NCBI RefSeq assembly: GCF_901482695.1
Contig: NZ_LR590484.1
Location: forward strand, 372,001-436,000
Direction of reading: 5' to 3'
Source: Sphingobacterium thalpophilum
GTDB lineage: Bacteria; Bacteroidota; Bacteroidia; Sphingobacteriales; Sphingobacteriaceae
DNA length: 64,000 nt
Below the pieces are notes generated by a model. The model did no database searches, had not been told where the DNA came from, and saw only the letters and a list, made by a program, of their open reading frames with translations. This document shows, piece by piece, positions 43,957-52,568 of the stretch. Position 1 is the first letter of the stretch, and the number at the start of each line of letters is the position of its first letter. The translations under genes and the position numbers were made by a program.

Positions 43957-46058
43957 TGAATAACCCGATTATTGCACTTTTGGGTAATCCAAATGTGGGT
44001 AAAACCTCTCTTTTTAACCGGATTACAAAATTAAATCAGAAAGTAGGGAATTATCCCGGCATCACGGTCGAAAAGCGTGAAGGCCAAGTCAAAGCCAACA
44101 ACAAGATATACCGCATTATTGACCTTCCGGGTACGTATACGCTCTTCCCGAGCTCTATGGACGAAGAAGTAGTCTTCAACACCTTGGTCAACAAAGGCAA
44201 CAGCTTTAGGCCCAACCTAGTTGTTGTTGTCTCTGAACCGACCAACCTGAAACGGTCTATTATCCTCTATCAGCAGGCGCGCGAACTTGGCCTTCCGGCG
44301 ATCTTCGTGATCAACATGATTGATGAAGCCAAAGAAAAAGGAATACACATCGATATCCCGAAGCTCGAACAGCTGCTGAACACCAAGGTTTATGAAACCA
44401 ATGCCCGTACAGGGCAGGGTATTGATCAGCTGATCAAGAATTTCGACGCTGTGCCACCGATGTATATCAGCAATTTTAGCCTGCCTGCAGCCGCCAATGA
44501 GGCACTGGAAGAAACAAAACGACTATTTCCGCTTGACACGGAATACCATACCTGGCAGTATCTCGCCAAGGGCGAAGTTTCTTTTCTCTCCAAAGAAAAG
44601 AATGATGCTATTCAGCGCATCCGCGACAAATATGCGCTACAGGCCCAGAAGCTGCAAAAGGAAGAAGCAATCTCACGAAGTAAATCCCTGGACAGCAGCC
44701 TGTCCGAAATTTATAGGAAGGATGACACGGCAAACAAGAACAAGACCAGCAGTATTGACAGCATCTTGTTGCACCCCGTTTTGGGCTATATGATCTTCTT
44801 TGGCATCCTATTCCTGATCTTTCAGGCCATCTACACCTGGTCGGGCCCTGCAATGGACTTTATCGATGGGCTCTTTGGTGATCTGGCAGCCTATATACAG
44901 ACCACTCTTCCTGCCGGTCCGCTCACAGACCTGCTGAGCAACGGTATTATCAAAGGTATTGGTGGTATCGTGATCTTTATACCGCAGATCGTCATTCTGT
45001 ATATTTTTATTTCCATTATGGAAGAGACCGGCTATATGAGCCGCGTGGTATTCCTGATGGATCGCTGGCTCAGGCCTTTTGGACTGAATGGCAAATCCGT
45101 CATTCCGCTGATATCCGGTGTAGCCTGTGCCGTACCTGCAGTGATGTCGGCTCGCAATATCGAAAACACAAAGGAAAGGCTTGTAACTATCCTGGTGACA
45201 CCTTTCATGACCTGTTCGGCGCGCCTGCCGATCTATATCGTATTGATCGGCCTGGTCATCCCCGACACAAAATTTGCCGGATTCCAGCTGCAGGGAATGG
45301 TCCTGTTCGCCATGTACCTATTAGGTATTTTTGCAGCTTTACTTTCAGCAATCATTTTGACAAAGGTGATCAAATCAAAGCACAAATCCTTTTTGATATT
45401 TGAACTTCCGACGTATAAATCTCCCGACTGGAAAAACGTAGCGTTGAACGTATGGGAAAAAGCCTCCAGTTTCGTATTCGGCGCCGGTAAGATTATCCTG
45501 GCCATCTCAGTGATACTCTGGGCACTGGGCAGCTTCGGGCCAAATGACAAATTCAGCAAAGCCGAAGAGTATGTCAAGCAAAACAATCCGAATCTTTCCG
45601 ACGAGGACCTCGACCATGAAGTATCGTCCTACCGCCTCGAGCATTCTTTCTTAGGCTATCTTGGCATGGCTATTGAACCTGTTGTCGAGCCGTTGGGTTA
45701 TGACTGGAAAATGGGTATCGGTCTGATATCCTCCTTTGCAGCACGCGAAGTGTTTGTCGGCACCATGGCAACAGTATACAGCCTTGGCGATGAAGTTGAT
45801 ATTGAAGATGAAGCAACCAAAACGACAGTGCTCAGTAAAATGCGGAACGAGATCAACCGCAACACAGGCTTACCGGCCTATAATTTTGCTTCTGGAATAT
45901 CACTGCTGCTTTTCTACGCTTTTGCGATGCAATGCATGAGTACCATAGCAGCGGTAAAAAGGGAAACTGGCTCCTGGAAATGGACGTTAATTCAGGTAGG
46001 CTTTATGACGGGACTGGCTTATTTCAGTGCTTTAGTAGCTTATCAGCTATTGAAATAA
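43956..46058 (+). CDS. feoB: Ferrous iron transporter B
   Basis: 700-residue Fe(II) importer of the inner membrane. The N-terminal G domain has G1 GNPNVGKTS (residues 10-18), the DLPGTYTL G3 region near 56, and INMIDEA as G4. The membrane part begins near 275 and contains the two gate repeats, with the Cys-bearing motif GVACAVPAVMSARN near 390 typical of FeoB. The length is usual. Expression is probably iron-repressed through the palindrome upstream of feoA. Confidence 0.96.
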   Translation: MNNPIIALLGNPNVGKTSLFNRITKLNQKVGNYPGITVEKREGQVKANNKIYRIIDLPGTYTLFPSSMDEEVVFNTLVNKGNSFRPNLVVVVSEPTNLKRSIILYQQARELGLPAIFVINMIDEAKEKGIHIDIPKLEQLLNTKVYETNARTGQGIDQLIKNFDAVPPMYISNFSLPAAANEALEETKRLFPLDTEYHTWQYLAKGEVSFLSKEKNDAIQRIRDKYALQAQKLQKEEAISRSKSLDSSLSEIYRKDDTANKNKTSSIDSILLHPVLGYMIFFGILFLIFQAIYTWSGPAMDFIDGLFGDLAAYIQTTLPAGPLTDLLSNGIIKGIGGIVIFIPQIVILYIFISIMEETGYMSRVVFLMDRWLRPFGLNGKSVIPLISGVACAVPAVMSARNIENTKERLVTILVTPFMTCSARLPIYIVLIGLVIPDTKFAGFQLQGMVLFAMYLLGIFAALLSAIILTKVIKSKHKSFLIFELPTYKSPDWKNVALNVWEKASSFVFGAGKIILAISVILWALGSFGPNDKFSKAEEYVKQNNPNLSDEDLDHEVSSYRLEHSFLGYLGMAIEPVVEPLGYDWKMGIGLISSFAAREVFVGTMATVYSLGDEVDIEDEATKTTVLSKMRNEINRNTGLPAYNFASGISLLLFYAFAMQCMSTIAAVKRETGSWKWTLIQVGFMTGLAYFSALVAYQLLK

Positions 46059-46104
46059 CCTTATCAGAACACGGATAAAAATGATAATATAAAAATAAAC
46101 TCCC

Positions 46105-46269
46105 ATGGATAATTTAACAGTACAATATCTCATCGTTGGAATTTTGGTGTTGGTGGCCGTATGGTATGTCGTTAGGAATATCCAGAAATCACTCAAAGGT
46201 AAATCCGGCTGTTCCAAGGGCTGTGGATGCAGCTGCTCTACCCCGGAAAAAACCCAAAAAGCAAATTAA
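46105..46269 (+). CDS. FeoB-associated Cys-rich membrane protein
   Basis: 54 residues, too short for a usual length cut-off. One membrane helix (about residues 9-24, IVGILVLVAVWYVV) is followed by a basic linker and a Cys cluster SGCSKGCGCSCST (four Cys in ten residues). This is the layout of the FeoB-associated Cys-rich protein family (FeoC-like in position). It lies 46 bases after feoB and before a terminator, completing the feo operon. The Cys cluster may bind iron or an Fe-S centre (inference). Confidence 0.85.
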   Translation: MDNLTVQYLIVGILVLVAVWYVVRNIQKSLKGKSGCSKGCGCSCSTPEKTQKAN

Positions 46270-46354
46270 TTTATCTCTAAATGTATCATTTGCAAACAAT
46301 ATTTCGTTTTTGGTTAGAGTGGCCAAAAATCACACTAGCTACTACAACAAAGAG

Positions 46355-46387
46355 ACCGTCTCATAAATAATGATGAGGCGGTTTTTT
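46355..46387 (+). terminator. feo operon terminator
   Basis: ACCGTCTCAT (46355-46364) pairs with ATGAGGCGGT (46373-46382) with one wobble pair, followed by six Ts. It lies 86 bases past the Cys-rich protein gene. Confidence 0.75.
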
Positions 46388-46663
46388 ATTTAGTACAATT
46401 TTGAAATTATCCCTCATCGTCAGCAAATGCGGCAAAGCAAGTTCAGTGATCCCTTTTTTTGAAAGAATACGAAGCAATAATCTCATCCACCGCAAAAAGG
46501 ACGGACAACGTACGTAAAATATTAAGGGTTTTAGTAACTTTATGGCTTGGTACAGCAGTTCATTTGTAGCATCCACGCACATATGATATAATCAGATAAG
46601 CGATCGGCATACGATGGAGCTCAATGTCCAGGGATAGAAACGGTAACCGTATTAACCATACAG
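46388..46663. other. Intergenic region before the permease gene, possible gene remnant
   Basis: With the terminator this forms a gap of almost 400 bases. A minus-strand frame at 46361-46582 encodes 73 residues with no clear family and runs into the terminator hairpin, so it is not a convincing gene; it might be a decayed transposase fragment. The promoter of the permease gene must lie here, but I see no consensus match. Confidence 0.4.
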
Positions 46664-48094
46664 ATGGAGAAACAGCATAATAAAAACTCAAAACAATTAA
46701 GGAGAGGACTGCAAAATAGACATATTCAGCTCATCGCATTAGGCGGAGCCATTGGCACAGGACTCTTCCTGGGTATTGGAAAGGCCGCCACGTTAGCGGG
46801 GCCGGCCGTGATCCTCGGCTATGCATTCGCAGGAATAATCGCTTTCTTTATTATGCGGCAGCTTGGCGAAATGGTGGTTCAGGAACCTGTCTCGGGCAGC
46901 TTCAGTTATTTCGCCAATAAGTACTGGGGGCCCTTTGCCGGCTACGCTTCGGGCTGGAATTATTGGGTACTCTATATTTTGGTCAGCATGGCAGAACTGA
47001 CCGCCATCGGTGTATATGTGCAGTTCTGGTGGCCAGAGATCCCGTTATGGGGATCAAGCTTGTTTTTCTTCTTTGCAATCAACGCCCTCAACCTCGCCTC
47101 CGTAAAAATTTATGGTGAAACTGAATTCTGGTTTTCCATCATCAAGGTTGTTGCCATTATCGCAATGATTGTTTTTGGAGCTTACCTGTTGATCAGTGGT
47201 ACAGGTGGCGAACAGGCGAGCCTTAACAATCTCACGGCCCATGGCGGCTTTTTTCCCAAGGGCTGGTTTAACCGGGCCCCGGACGGAAGTTATGAAGGAC
47301 TGCTGGCCGCGATTGCACTGATTATGTTTTCTTTCGGTGGGCTTGAATTGGTCGGCATCACTGCAGCAGAAGCTGAACATCCCGAAAAAAATATTCCCAA
47401 AGCAACCAATCAGGTAATCTACCGCATCCTGATCTTCTATGTTGGTGCATTGGTCATCTTGTTTTCATTAACTCCCTGGACGAATATCACCCCTGACACC
47501 AGTCCTTTTGTGCTGGTATTCGATAAACTTAAGGGTTTTGAATTCAGCTTGTTCGGCAATACCTTCTATTTCACAAAAATTATCGCCAACGCACTCAATC
47601 TCATTGTGCTGACAGCCGCACTGTCGGTTTACAACAGCAGCGTCTATAGCAATAGCCGGATGCTCTATGGCCTGGCTGAGCAAGGCAATGCACCAAAATT
47701 CCTCTCCAGACTCAACAAAAACCATGCACCTACCCATGCTATTTTGGTTTCGGCGCTATTCGCCGCCATCTGTGTGTTCATCAATTATGTTGCTCCTAAA
47801 AATGCATTGGAAATACTGATGTCACTTGTCGTCTCCTCGCTCATTATCAACTGGCTGATGATTTCCGTTACTCACCTTTATTTTAGAAAGAACAAACAGC
47901 AGACAGAAGAGCACACCAAATTCCCTTCATTTCTGTATCCATGGAGCAACTATATCTGTCTGATTTTTCTGCTTGCAGTCCTTGGCATCATGTGGATTAC
48001 CGGCATGAAGCTGCCTGTTGAACTGATTCCGGTCTGGTTACTGTTATTGTATATCAGCTATATCGCAATCAAAAATACAAAGGGGAAGCAATAA
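46664..48094 (+). CDS. Amino-acid permease (APC/AAT family)
   Basis: 476 residues with 12 membrane helices in the inner membrane. The first helix carries the family motif ALGGAIGTGLFLGIG near 26-40, and FGGLELVGITAAEAEHPEKN near 225-245 is the conserved signature around helix 6-7. These place it with the AroP/PheP/ProY/CycA-type permeases that import amino acids with protons; substrate cannot be read. It is monocistronic, convergent with the radical SAM gene. Confidence 0.9.
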   Translation: MEKQHNKNSKQLRRGLQNRHIQLIALGGAIGTGLFLGIGKAATLAGPAVILGYAFAGIIAFFIMRQLGEMVVQEPVSGSFSYFANKYWGPFAGYASGWNYWVLYILVSMAELTAIGVYVQFWWPEIPLWGSSLFFFFAINALNLASVKIYGETEFWFSIIKVVAIIAMIVFGAYLLISGTGGEQASLNNLTAHGGFFPKGWFNRAPDGSYEGLLAAIALIMFSFGGLELVGITAAEAEHPEKNIPKATNQVIYRILIFYVGALVILFSLTPWTNITPDTSPFVLVFDKLKGFEFSLFGNTFYFTKIIANALNLIVLTAALSVYNSSVYSNSRMLYGLAEQGNAPKFLSRLNKNHAPTHAILVSALFAAICVFINYVAPKNALEILMSLVVSSLIINWLMISVTHLYFRKNKQQTEEHTKFPSFLYPWSNYICLIFLLAVLGIMWITGMKLPVELIPVWLLLLYISYIAIKNTKGKQ

Positions 48095-48180
48095 CTAGGG
48101 AGACCAGATTAGCAGCGGCAGAGCTGTTAATATCGAGTTAGACTACCTGCCTTGTGCCGTCCAGCTGGCAAACCAAGGGG

Positions 48181-49248
48181 CTAAAACAGCCCCAGTTGGG
48201 TGCCAGCATCTGGCAGACTAAAGAGCTCCCGTCTTAATGCCGGCAGACACCTGCCGTTCATATACTTTTGGACCGACAGTTTAAACAGCCGCTGCAGACT
48301 TTCAGCCATATTGCCGTCTCCCCTTATACGCCGGCCAAAATCACTGTCATTGATCTTGCCGCCGTGGCAGGCCTCAATCCAATGCAGGACTTTTTCTGCA
48401 CGGTCAGGATAATTCTGATAAAGCCAGTCCTTAAAAATATCACCGATCTGTCCATTGAGCCGGACGATGGTATAAGAGGCTGTCACCGCCCCCGCATCTG
48501 CTGCTGAGCGGATTAATTCTGCAATCTCGTCACTATTGATACCCGGAACGATCGGCGCCATCATCAGCATCACGGGCACACCTATCCGCGTCAATCCCTC
48601 GATCAGCTTGAGACGGGCAGCTGCCGTTGCGGTCCTGGGCTCCATTTTTTGCCGCACTTCCTCTCGCAGTGAATTGATCGTAACCGCCACCGACACCAGG
48701 TTGAGTGCTGCAAGCTCCGCTAGCAGATCAAAATCTCTCCGCATCAACACATTCTTACTGATGATGGAAACAGGATGCCTATACTTGACCATAAGTTCCA
48801 AAATAGAGCGCGTGATTCCCAGTTTACGTTCGATGGGCTGATAACAATCAGTATTTCCCGAAAGCATGATCAGGTCCGGCTGATAGCTCCGCTTCCGGAA
48901 TTCATGCTCGAGCAGCTGGGCAGCGTTGTGCTTGACCAGAATTTTCCGCTCAAAATCAAGTCCCGCACTGAATCCCCAGTATTCATGTGAATTGCGCGCA
49001 TAACAATAGATGCAGCCATGTTCACAGCCTTGGTAAGGATTAATCGAACGTTCAAAACGCAAATCCGGACTATTGGACTTTGATATGATCGATTTGGGAT
49101 GTGTAGCTATAAACTGCGTTTTCTCTGTCCCCAGAAATTCCTCATCAAGCCCTTCTATATGCTCCTGTACATATTGACTGGAAAAAAATTTGTTATTGGG
49201 ATTGACCTGTGCCCCCCGCCCCTTAAAATATGATTCTGATGGATTCAT
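48181..49248 (-). CDS. Radical SAM protein of the PA0069 type (spore-photoproduct-lyase-like)
   Basis: 355 residues. PYQGCEHGCIYCYARN holds the [4Fe-4S] cluster Cys75, Cys79 and Cys82 (CxxxCxxC), followed by a partial TIM barrel (LMLSGNTDCYQPIERK near 132). This matches the widespread PA0069-type proteins, related to spore photoproduct lyase but with no proven substrate; DNA or RNA repair is often suspected. A 10-5-10 A+T-only inverted repeat lies just upstream of the ATG. Confidence 0.88.
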   Translation of the reverse strand: MNPSESYFKGRGAQVNPNNKFFSSQYVQEHIEGLDEEFLGTEKTQFIATHPKSIISKSNSPDLRFERSINPYQGCEHGCIYCYARNSHEYWGFSAGLDFERKILVKHNAAQLLEHEFRKRSYQPDLIMLSGNTDCYQPIERKLGITRSILELMVKYRHPVSIISKNVLMRRDFDLLAELAALNLVSVAVTINSLREEVRQKMEPRTATAAARLKLIEGLTRIGVPVMLMMAPIVPGINSDEIAELIRSAADAGAVTASYTIVRLNGQIGDIFKDWLYQNYPDRAEKVLHWIEACHGGKINDSDFGRRIRGDGNMAESLQRLFKLSVQKYMNGRCLPALRRELFSLPDAGTQLGLF

Positions 49249-49254
49249 GGATTA

Positions 49255-49279
49255 AAATTACTAATAATTTTAGTAATTT
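49255..49279. repeat. A+T-only inverted repeat before the radical SAM gene
   Basis: AAATTACTAA at 49255-49264 and TTAGTAATTT at 49270-49279 pair perfectly around 5 bases, 7 bases upstream of the radical SAM ATG. It may be an operator, or a weak terminator for the operon ending at 49303. Confidence 0.5.
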
Positions 49280-49302
49280 CCCCAAAAAAAATGTCATTTT
49301 AT

Positions 49303-49692
49303 TTAGTCATAAGGAAGCCCTTCACTACCCTCATCCCCACCGTTTTTCATCAATTCGTGAATACGGTTTTCCAACACAGCTTTATGCCATTCGTCAACGA
49401 TGTTGTAAACTTTATCCAAGGCATCTTTCTTTGGGCCGGAAAGTACAGCTTCTGTAATGCGATTCACAAAGCCTGCATACCGCTCCAAGTACTTTTCATC
49501 TTCTAAGTTTTCCAGAACACAGGTAATTGTAAACAAATTTGCCCATCGATCCGGATCAAATGGATTGGAGAAATATAGCCCCAGATCTACATGATTCAAA
49601 AATTGCTGTACCAGTTGTTCCACTGTCAAACCGAAGATATCACACACCTGCGACACAGGCTTTGGAACTGTAATTTGTTCTAAACTTTTCAT
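49303..49692 (-). CDS. Hypothetical protein, last gene of a three-gene operon
   Basis: 129 residues, soluble and mostly helical, with an acidic tail; I do not recognise it. Residues about 14-43 (CDIFGLTVEQLVQQFLNHVD core) resemble residues of the preceding gene's product (CEAFGIQVADFLQLLIDHFA core), including Cys, Phe-Gly, Val, Gln, His and Phe at matching places and a Val-Pro before them. Its ATG overlaps the upstream stop by four bases (ATGA), so translation is coupled. Confidence 0.65.
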   Translation of the reverse strand: MKSLEQITVPKPVSQVCDIFGLTVEQLVQQFLNHVDLGLYFSNPFDPDRWANLFTITCVLENLEDEKYLERYAGFVNRITEAVLSGPKKDALDKVYNIVDEWHKAVLENRIHELMKNGGDEGSEGLPYD

Positions 49693-50453
49693 CGTATTGT
49701 CGTTTTGTTCATTTCATTGTAATTTTCTAAAAACCGGTCCCGATAGATTTCAATGCGATCGGACAACCGGTAAAATAGAAAATAGCGCATCTTGAATTCT
49801 TGCAAGTCACACAAAAAATTCTTAAACCCCAAGCTATTTATGTGCCCGGCATCAGCTAGATCACCATAACCGCTCTGTACCCGGAGATATAGCCCCAATA
49901 TCGGATTATGTTCAGTTTCATCGAGATGAACCCTAGCATACAGATCAGCCAAAGACACCCTTTGCATGATTGCATTTAATACGGGTATTGCTGGACAATT
50001 ATGGATCATGCTCCATATCCGAAAATCACGGTTGAGGCGTATTGGAGTTTCTTCGTCCAAGTAGAGGGTAGGTCTTATCTTTACTTTCGAACTCATGATT
50101 AAAAACAGTTTATCTATAGTTTTCCTGGCCCGCCTCCGCTTCGCATTCCACGAATAATTACGATTCATGGCGAGTTTAAAAAGCTGTTTATATAAAGGAA
50201 AACACTGTCCCGCACTATCCTCATAGGAATAATTGGTTTTATAACCTCCCATTTTCTCTAACTCATCTTCTGCTTCCGCAAGGCCCTTTGCAACCAGGTC
50301 ATACACAGAATCCTCTGCGGCAAAAACATTAACAAAGGCAAAGTGATCGATTAATAACTGTAAAAAATCCGCTACCTGGATGCCAAAAGCTTCACAAGCT
50401 ATACGGAAGTCCATAGGTACCTCCAGAACCTCTTTATTTATTCTATTTTCCAT
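49689..50453 (-). CDS. Hypothetical protein, second gene of a three-gene operon
   Basis: 254 residues from the ATG at 50453. An in-frame ATG at 50489 would overlap the upstream gene by 29 bases and adds a poorly fitting leader; 50453 leaves a 7-base gap. The N-terminus (about 14-45) shares a short pattern with the next gene's product. A basic stretch NAKRRRARKTIDK lies near 107-120, and the C-terminal half is helical with Tyr and Arg. No known family, signal or membrane segment is seen. It may bind nucleic acid or a partner protein (inference). Confidence 0.65.
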   Translation of the reverse strand: MENRINKEVLEVPMDFRIACEAFGIQVADFLQLLIDHFAFVNVFAAEDSVYDLVAKGLAEAEDELEKMGGYKTNYSYEDSAGQCFPLYKQLFKLAMNRNYSWNAKRRRARKTIDKLFLIMSSKVKIRPTLYLDEETPIRLNRDFRIWSMIHNCPAIPVLNAIMQRVSLADLYARVHLDETEHNPILGLYLRVQSGYGDLADAGHINSLGFKNFLCDLQEFKMRYFLFYRLSDRIEIYRDRFLENYNEMNKTTIR

Positions 50454-50460
50454 TTTTGAA

Positions 50461-51102
50461 TTATTTGTGCATAGTAAAACGATAGCCATAACTCCGCCTT
50501 TTTGTCCGCTTCAGGGGAGCAGTCCCTTTCCTACCCCATAATTTATCCAATTCAGTCTTTAATTGTTTCGGCTGAAAATGGCTACTGACATGTGTTCTTA
50601 ACACGTTGAAAATCTCCAGCGCTGTAATATATCCCGTAAAACGACCATCCTTCATAAACATATCTATTATTATTCCGGCTTGTCTTAGTTCTTCTTTTAC
50701 AGAATTTGAGGCCGATTGCTCCCTCCACTTTCCATCTTCCTCGGTCAGATCAAATACAGATATACTCTCCCGTTCATTTACATACCGCTCCATACGATAG
50801 CGAATCAGATGCCCTTCTACATTTATACTATGCTTATATGTGAACTTTGAAGTACCCTTTACCGAAGTCATCAACAGATTACCTTGTGGCATAACCTGCA
50901 ACAGCTTCCCCATTAATTCAACACTGTAATCGAACACGACAAAACGCTCCAGATTACCTATAAAGTCATCATCCTTCCCGAGCAAAAAAGACAGTTCTTC
51001 TGCCGACCACCCCCTACTGATCCTATTGATCAGGATACAATACAAAAAATTGATGTATTGAGGCTTACAGGCCATCGTATAAGTTTCAAACTGTTTTTCC
51101 AT
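50461..51102 (-). CDS. Hypothetical protein with possible HTH, first gene of a three-gene operon
   Basis: 213 residues from ATG 51102; an upstream ATG at 51126 is possible. Residues about 25-50 (ISRGWSAEELSFLLGKDDDF) resemble the recognition region of XRE-type helix-turn-helix proteins found in Bacteroidota. The middle is beta-rich with many charged residues, and the C-terminus is strongly basic (KRTKRRSYGYRF). It could regulate the operon or act on DNA. It is preceded by a candidate -7 element near 51270. Confidence 0.6.
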   Translation of the reverse strand: MEKQFETYTMACKPQYINFLYCILINRISRGWSAEELSFLLGKDDDFIGNLERFVVFDYSVELMGKLLQVMPQGNLLMTSVKGTSKFTYKHSINVEGHLIRYRMERYVNERESISVFDLTEEDGKWREQSASNSVKEELRQAGIIIDMFMKDGRFTGYITALEIFNVLRTHVSSHFQPKQLKTELDKLWGRKGTAPLKRTKRRSYGYRFTMHK

Positions 51103-51728
51103 ATTTTCAATCAATTTGATTTCCAAAACACCATCAAGTGCGCTTAGACATTATTCCCATTACTCTAACTACATTAAAATTCCCACTGAGCGCAATTTTA
51201 TGATTGATCGCTCTTGAGCAGTAAATCTTTAAATAGTATTATTAAATACATTTAAATAGATTATCTATACAAATATACAAATTAAACAAACAAAAAAAAT
51301 AAAATTGTAAATATTTTCTATACAAATGGAGATAAAATAAAAACACGGAAGTTATCAGAAAACAATAATTTGCTCAAGTGCAATAAGCGGAAGCTATCCC
51401 ATATTCATCTATGGATAACGTCCTGCACATTCACATACTAAGCGCCTCCAGTCCGACTTGAGTCCGTGTTCACTCCGTGTTGACAGCGACTGTATCACGC
51501 TCACAACCTGATATTATTTCCGGGACACCGCGTACATATTGTCTTTCTCCACCGAACCTACACTATCTTCACTGTAGCTATAGCGAGTCATACGGGTATC
51601 ATTGTCATTTTTATAATCATGAAGTACCAGCAATTTCAAAATTCATAAATACCAGTACATTCCTTTTTTAAATGCGGCAAAAGTTATAATAAATTGCTTT
51701 TCAGCAATTTAAAAAACTAACTTTAGGT
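51103..51728. other. A+T-rich divergent intergenic region
   Basis: About 625 bases without a credible gene separate the three-gene operon from the next plus-strand gene. TATATTTG on the minus strand (51270-51277) is a good -7 match for the operon, though the -33 is unclear. The CTATACAAAT motif occurs twice (near 51265 and 51321). AAATTGC (51691-51697) and GCAATTT (51704-51710) form a small hairpin just before the plus-strand gene. Confidence 0.5.
51270..51277 (-). promoter_or_regulatory. Candidate -7 element of the three-gene operon
   Basis: TATATTTG on the minus strand fits TAnnTTTG. It would give a leader of about 160 bases before the first gene. No TTG at ideal spacing. Confidence 0.35.
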
Positions 51729-52472
51729 ATGGCTATCATTGAAAATGGATATTTGAGAGGTCAGATCGGGAATTTGATCAATCGTAAAGTTGGCAACAAA
51801 AACGTGGTACAAACCAGATCCTCGGACAAAATGCGCCAAACTATATGGACTGAAGCTGCCGCTTCCGATTTCGGGACGGCGAGCGCAGCAGGAGCAATAA
51901 TACGTAGGGCTTTCATTGCTGTACACCAAAAAATACATGACAGCGGAATGCACAACCGACTGGTGAAACGAATGCAGCGTGTACTGCTCGGTAATGGAAA
52001 ACAGCCCCCCGGCAACCAACATGTCAACCGGGGAAATATCCAGCGACTGGTCGGCTTTCAATTTAACAAGAATTGTCATATCTACGATTACGTCTACTTC
52101 GACACCAATGTGACATTTTCAGCTACAGGTAACATCTTAATTTACATACCTGAATTGCAAGCAGAAACACATTTCCATTGGCCCAAGGCATGTAGTCATA
52201 TCATACTAAAAATTGAGATTATAGGCTTATCTTTTGATCAAAAGGAAGCTCAGACGATCGGTTCCCAAGAAATCGAATTCACCCGATACGATAGACAACA
52301 ACACCAGGCAAGGACACTCACTTTTGATTCACCTGACAGGGATTATGATACCATTCTTGTATCGCTTTCGACGCTATATCTTGACAAGAGAAGCAGTTAT
52401 GCCATTCTTCTCAATTCGATCGACTTAAATCCTGCTGGGATCATAGCTGCACACAACCCCGAAAAGCCGTAA
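51729..52472 (+). CDS. Unrecognised soluble protein
   Basis: 247 residues without signal peptide or membrane helix. The N-terminus (AIIENGYLRGQIGNLINRKV) and a following segment with an alternating Gly/Ala and Arg pattern (SDFGTASAAGAIIRRAF) are well ordered, and the rest is beta-rich with several Tyr and Asp. I know no family. It stands alone beside the unknown three-gene operon in an A+T-rich segment and converges on mnmA, so it may belong to the same accessory block. Confidence 0.6.
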   Translation: MAIIENGYLRGQIGNLINRKVGNKNVVQTRSSDKMRQTIWTEAAASDFGTASAAGAIIRRAFIAVHQKIHDSGMHNRLVKRMQRVLLGNGKQPPGNQHVNRGNIQRLVGFQFNKNCHIYDYVYFDTNVTFSATGNILIYIPELQAETHFHWPKACSHIILKIEIIGLSFDQKEAQTIGSQEIEFTRYDRQQHQARTLTFDSPDRDYDTILVSLSTLYLDKRSSYAILLNSIDLNPAGIIAAHNPEKP

Positions 52473-52500
52473 TGAACTAGAATTGAAAAGCCTGACCCAC

Positions 52501-52534
52501 AACAAAAATCCCTATGCTGTAGCAGCATAGGGAT
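52501..52534 (-). terminator. Terminator of mnmA, also facing the unknown plus-strand gene
   Basis: AATCCCTATGCTG (52506-52518) pairs perfectly with CAGCATAGGGATT (52522-52534). On the minus strand the stem is followed by five Ts. A 13-bp stem with a 3-base loop lies between the two convergent genes. Confidence 0.85.
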
Positions 52535-52568
52535 TAAACATCTTATTCGGAATGTGGGTCAGCCGTTA

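Noticed and set aside
46361..46582. Minus-strand frame of 73 residues after the feo operon
   Set aside because: It overlaps the feo terminator hairpin, has no recognisable domain, and no insertion-sequence ends could be confirmed; at most a decayed fragment.
48172..48199. GGGGCT/AGCCCC hairpin at the end of the radical SAM gene
   Set aside because: It overlaps the stop codon and has no T run on either strand, so I did not list it as a terminator.
51265..51330. Repeated CTATACAAAT motifs as a possible CRISPR or iteron array
   Set aside because: Only two copies with irregular spacing in A+T-rich sequence; no array structure.
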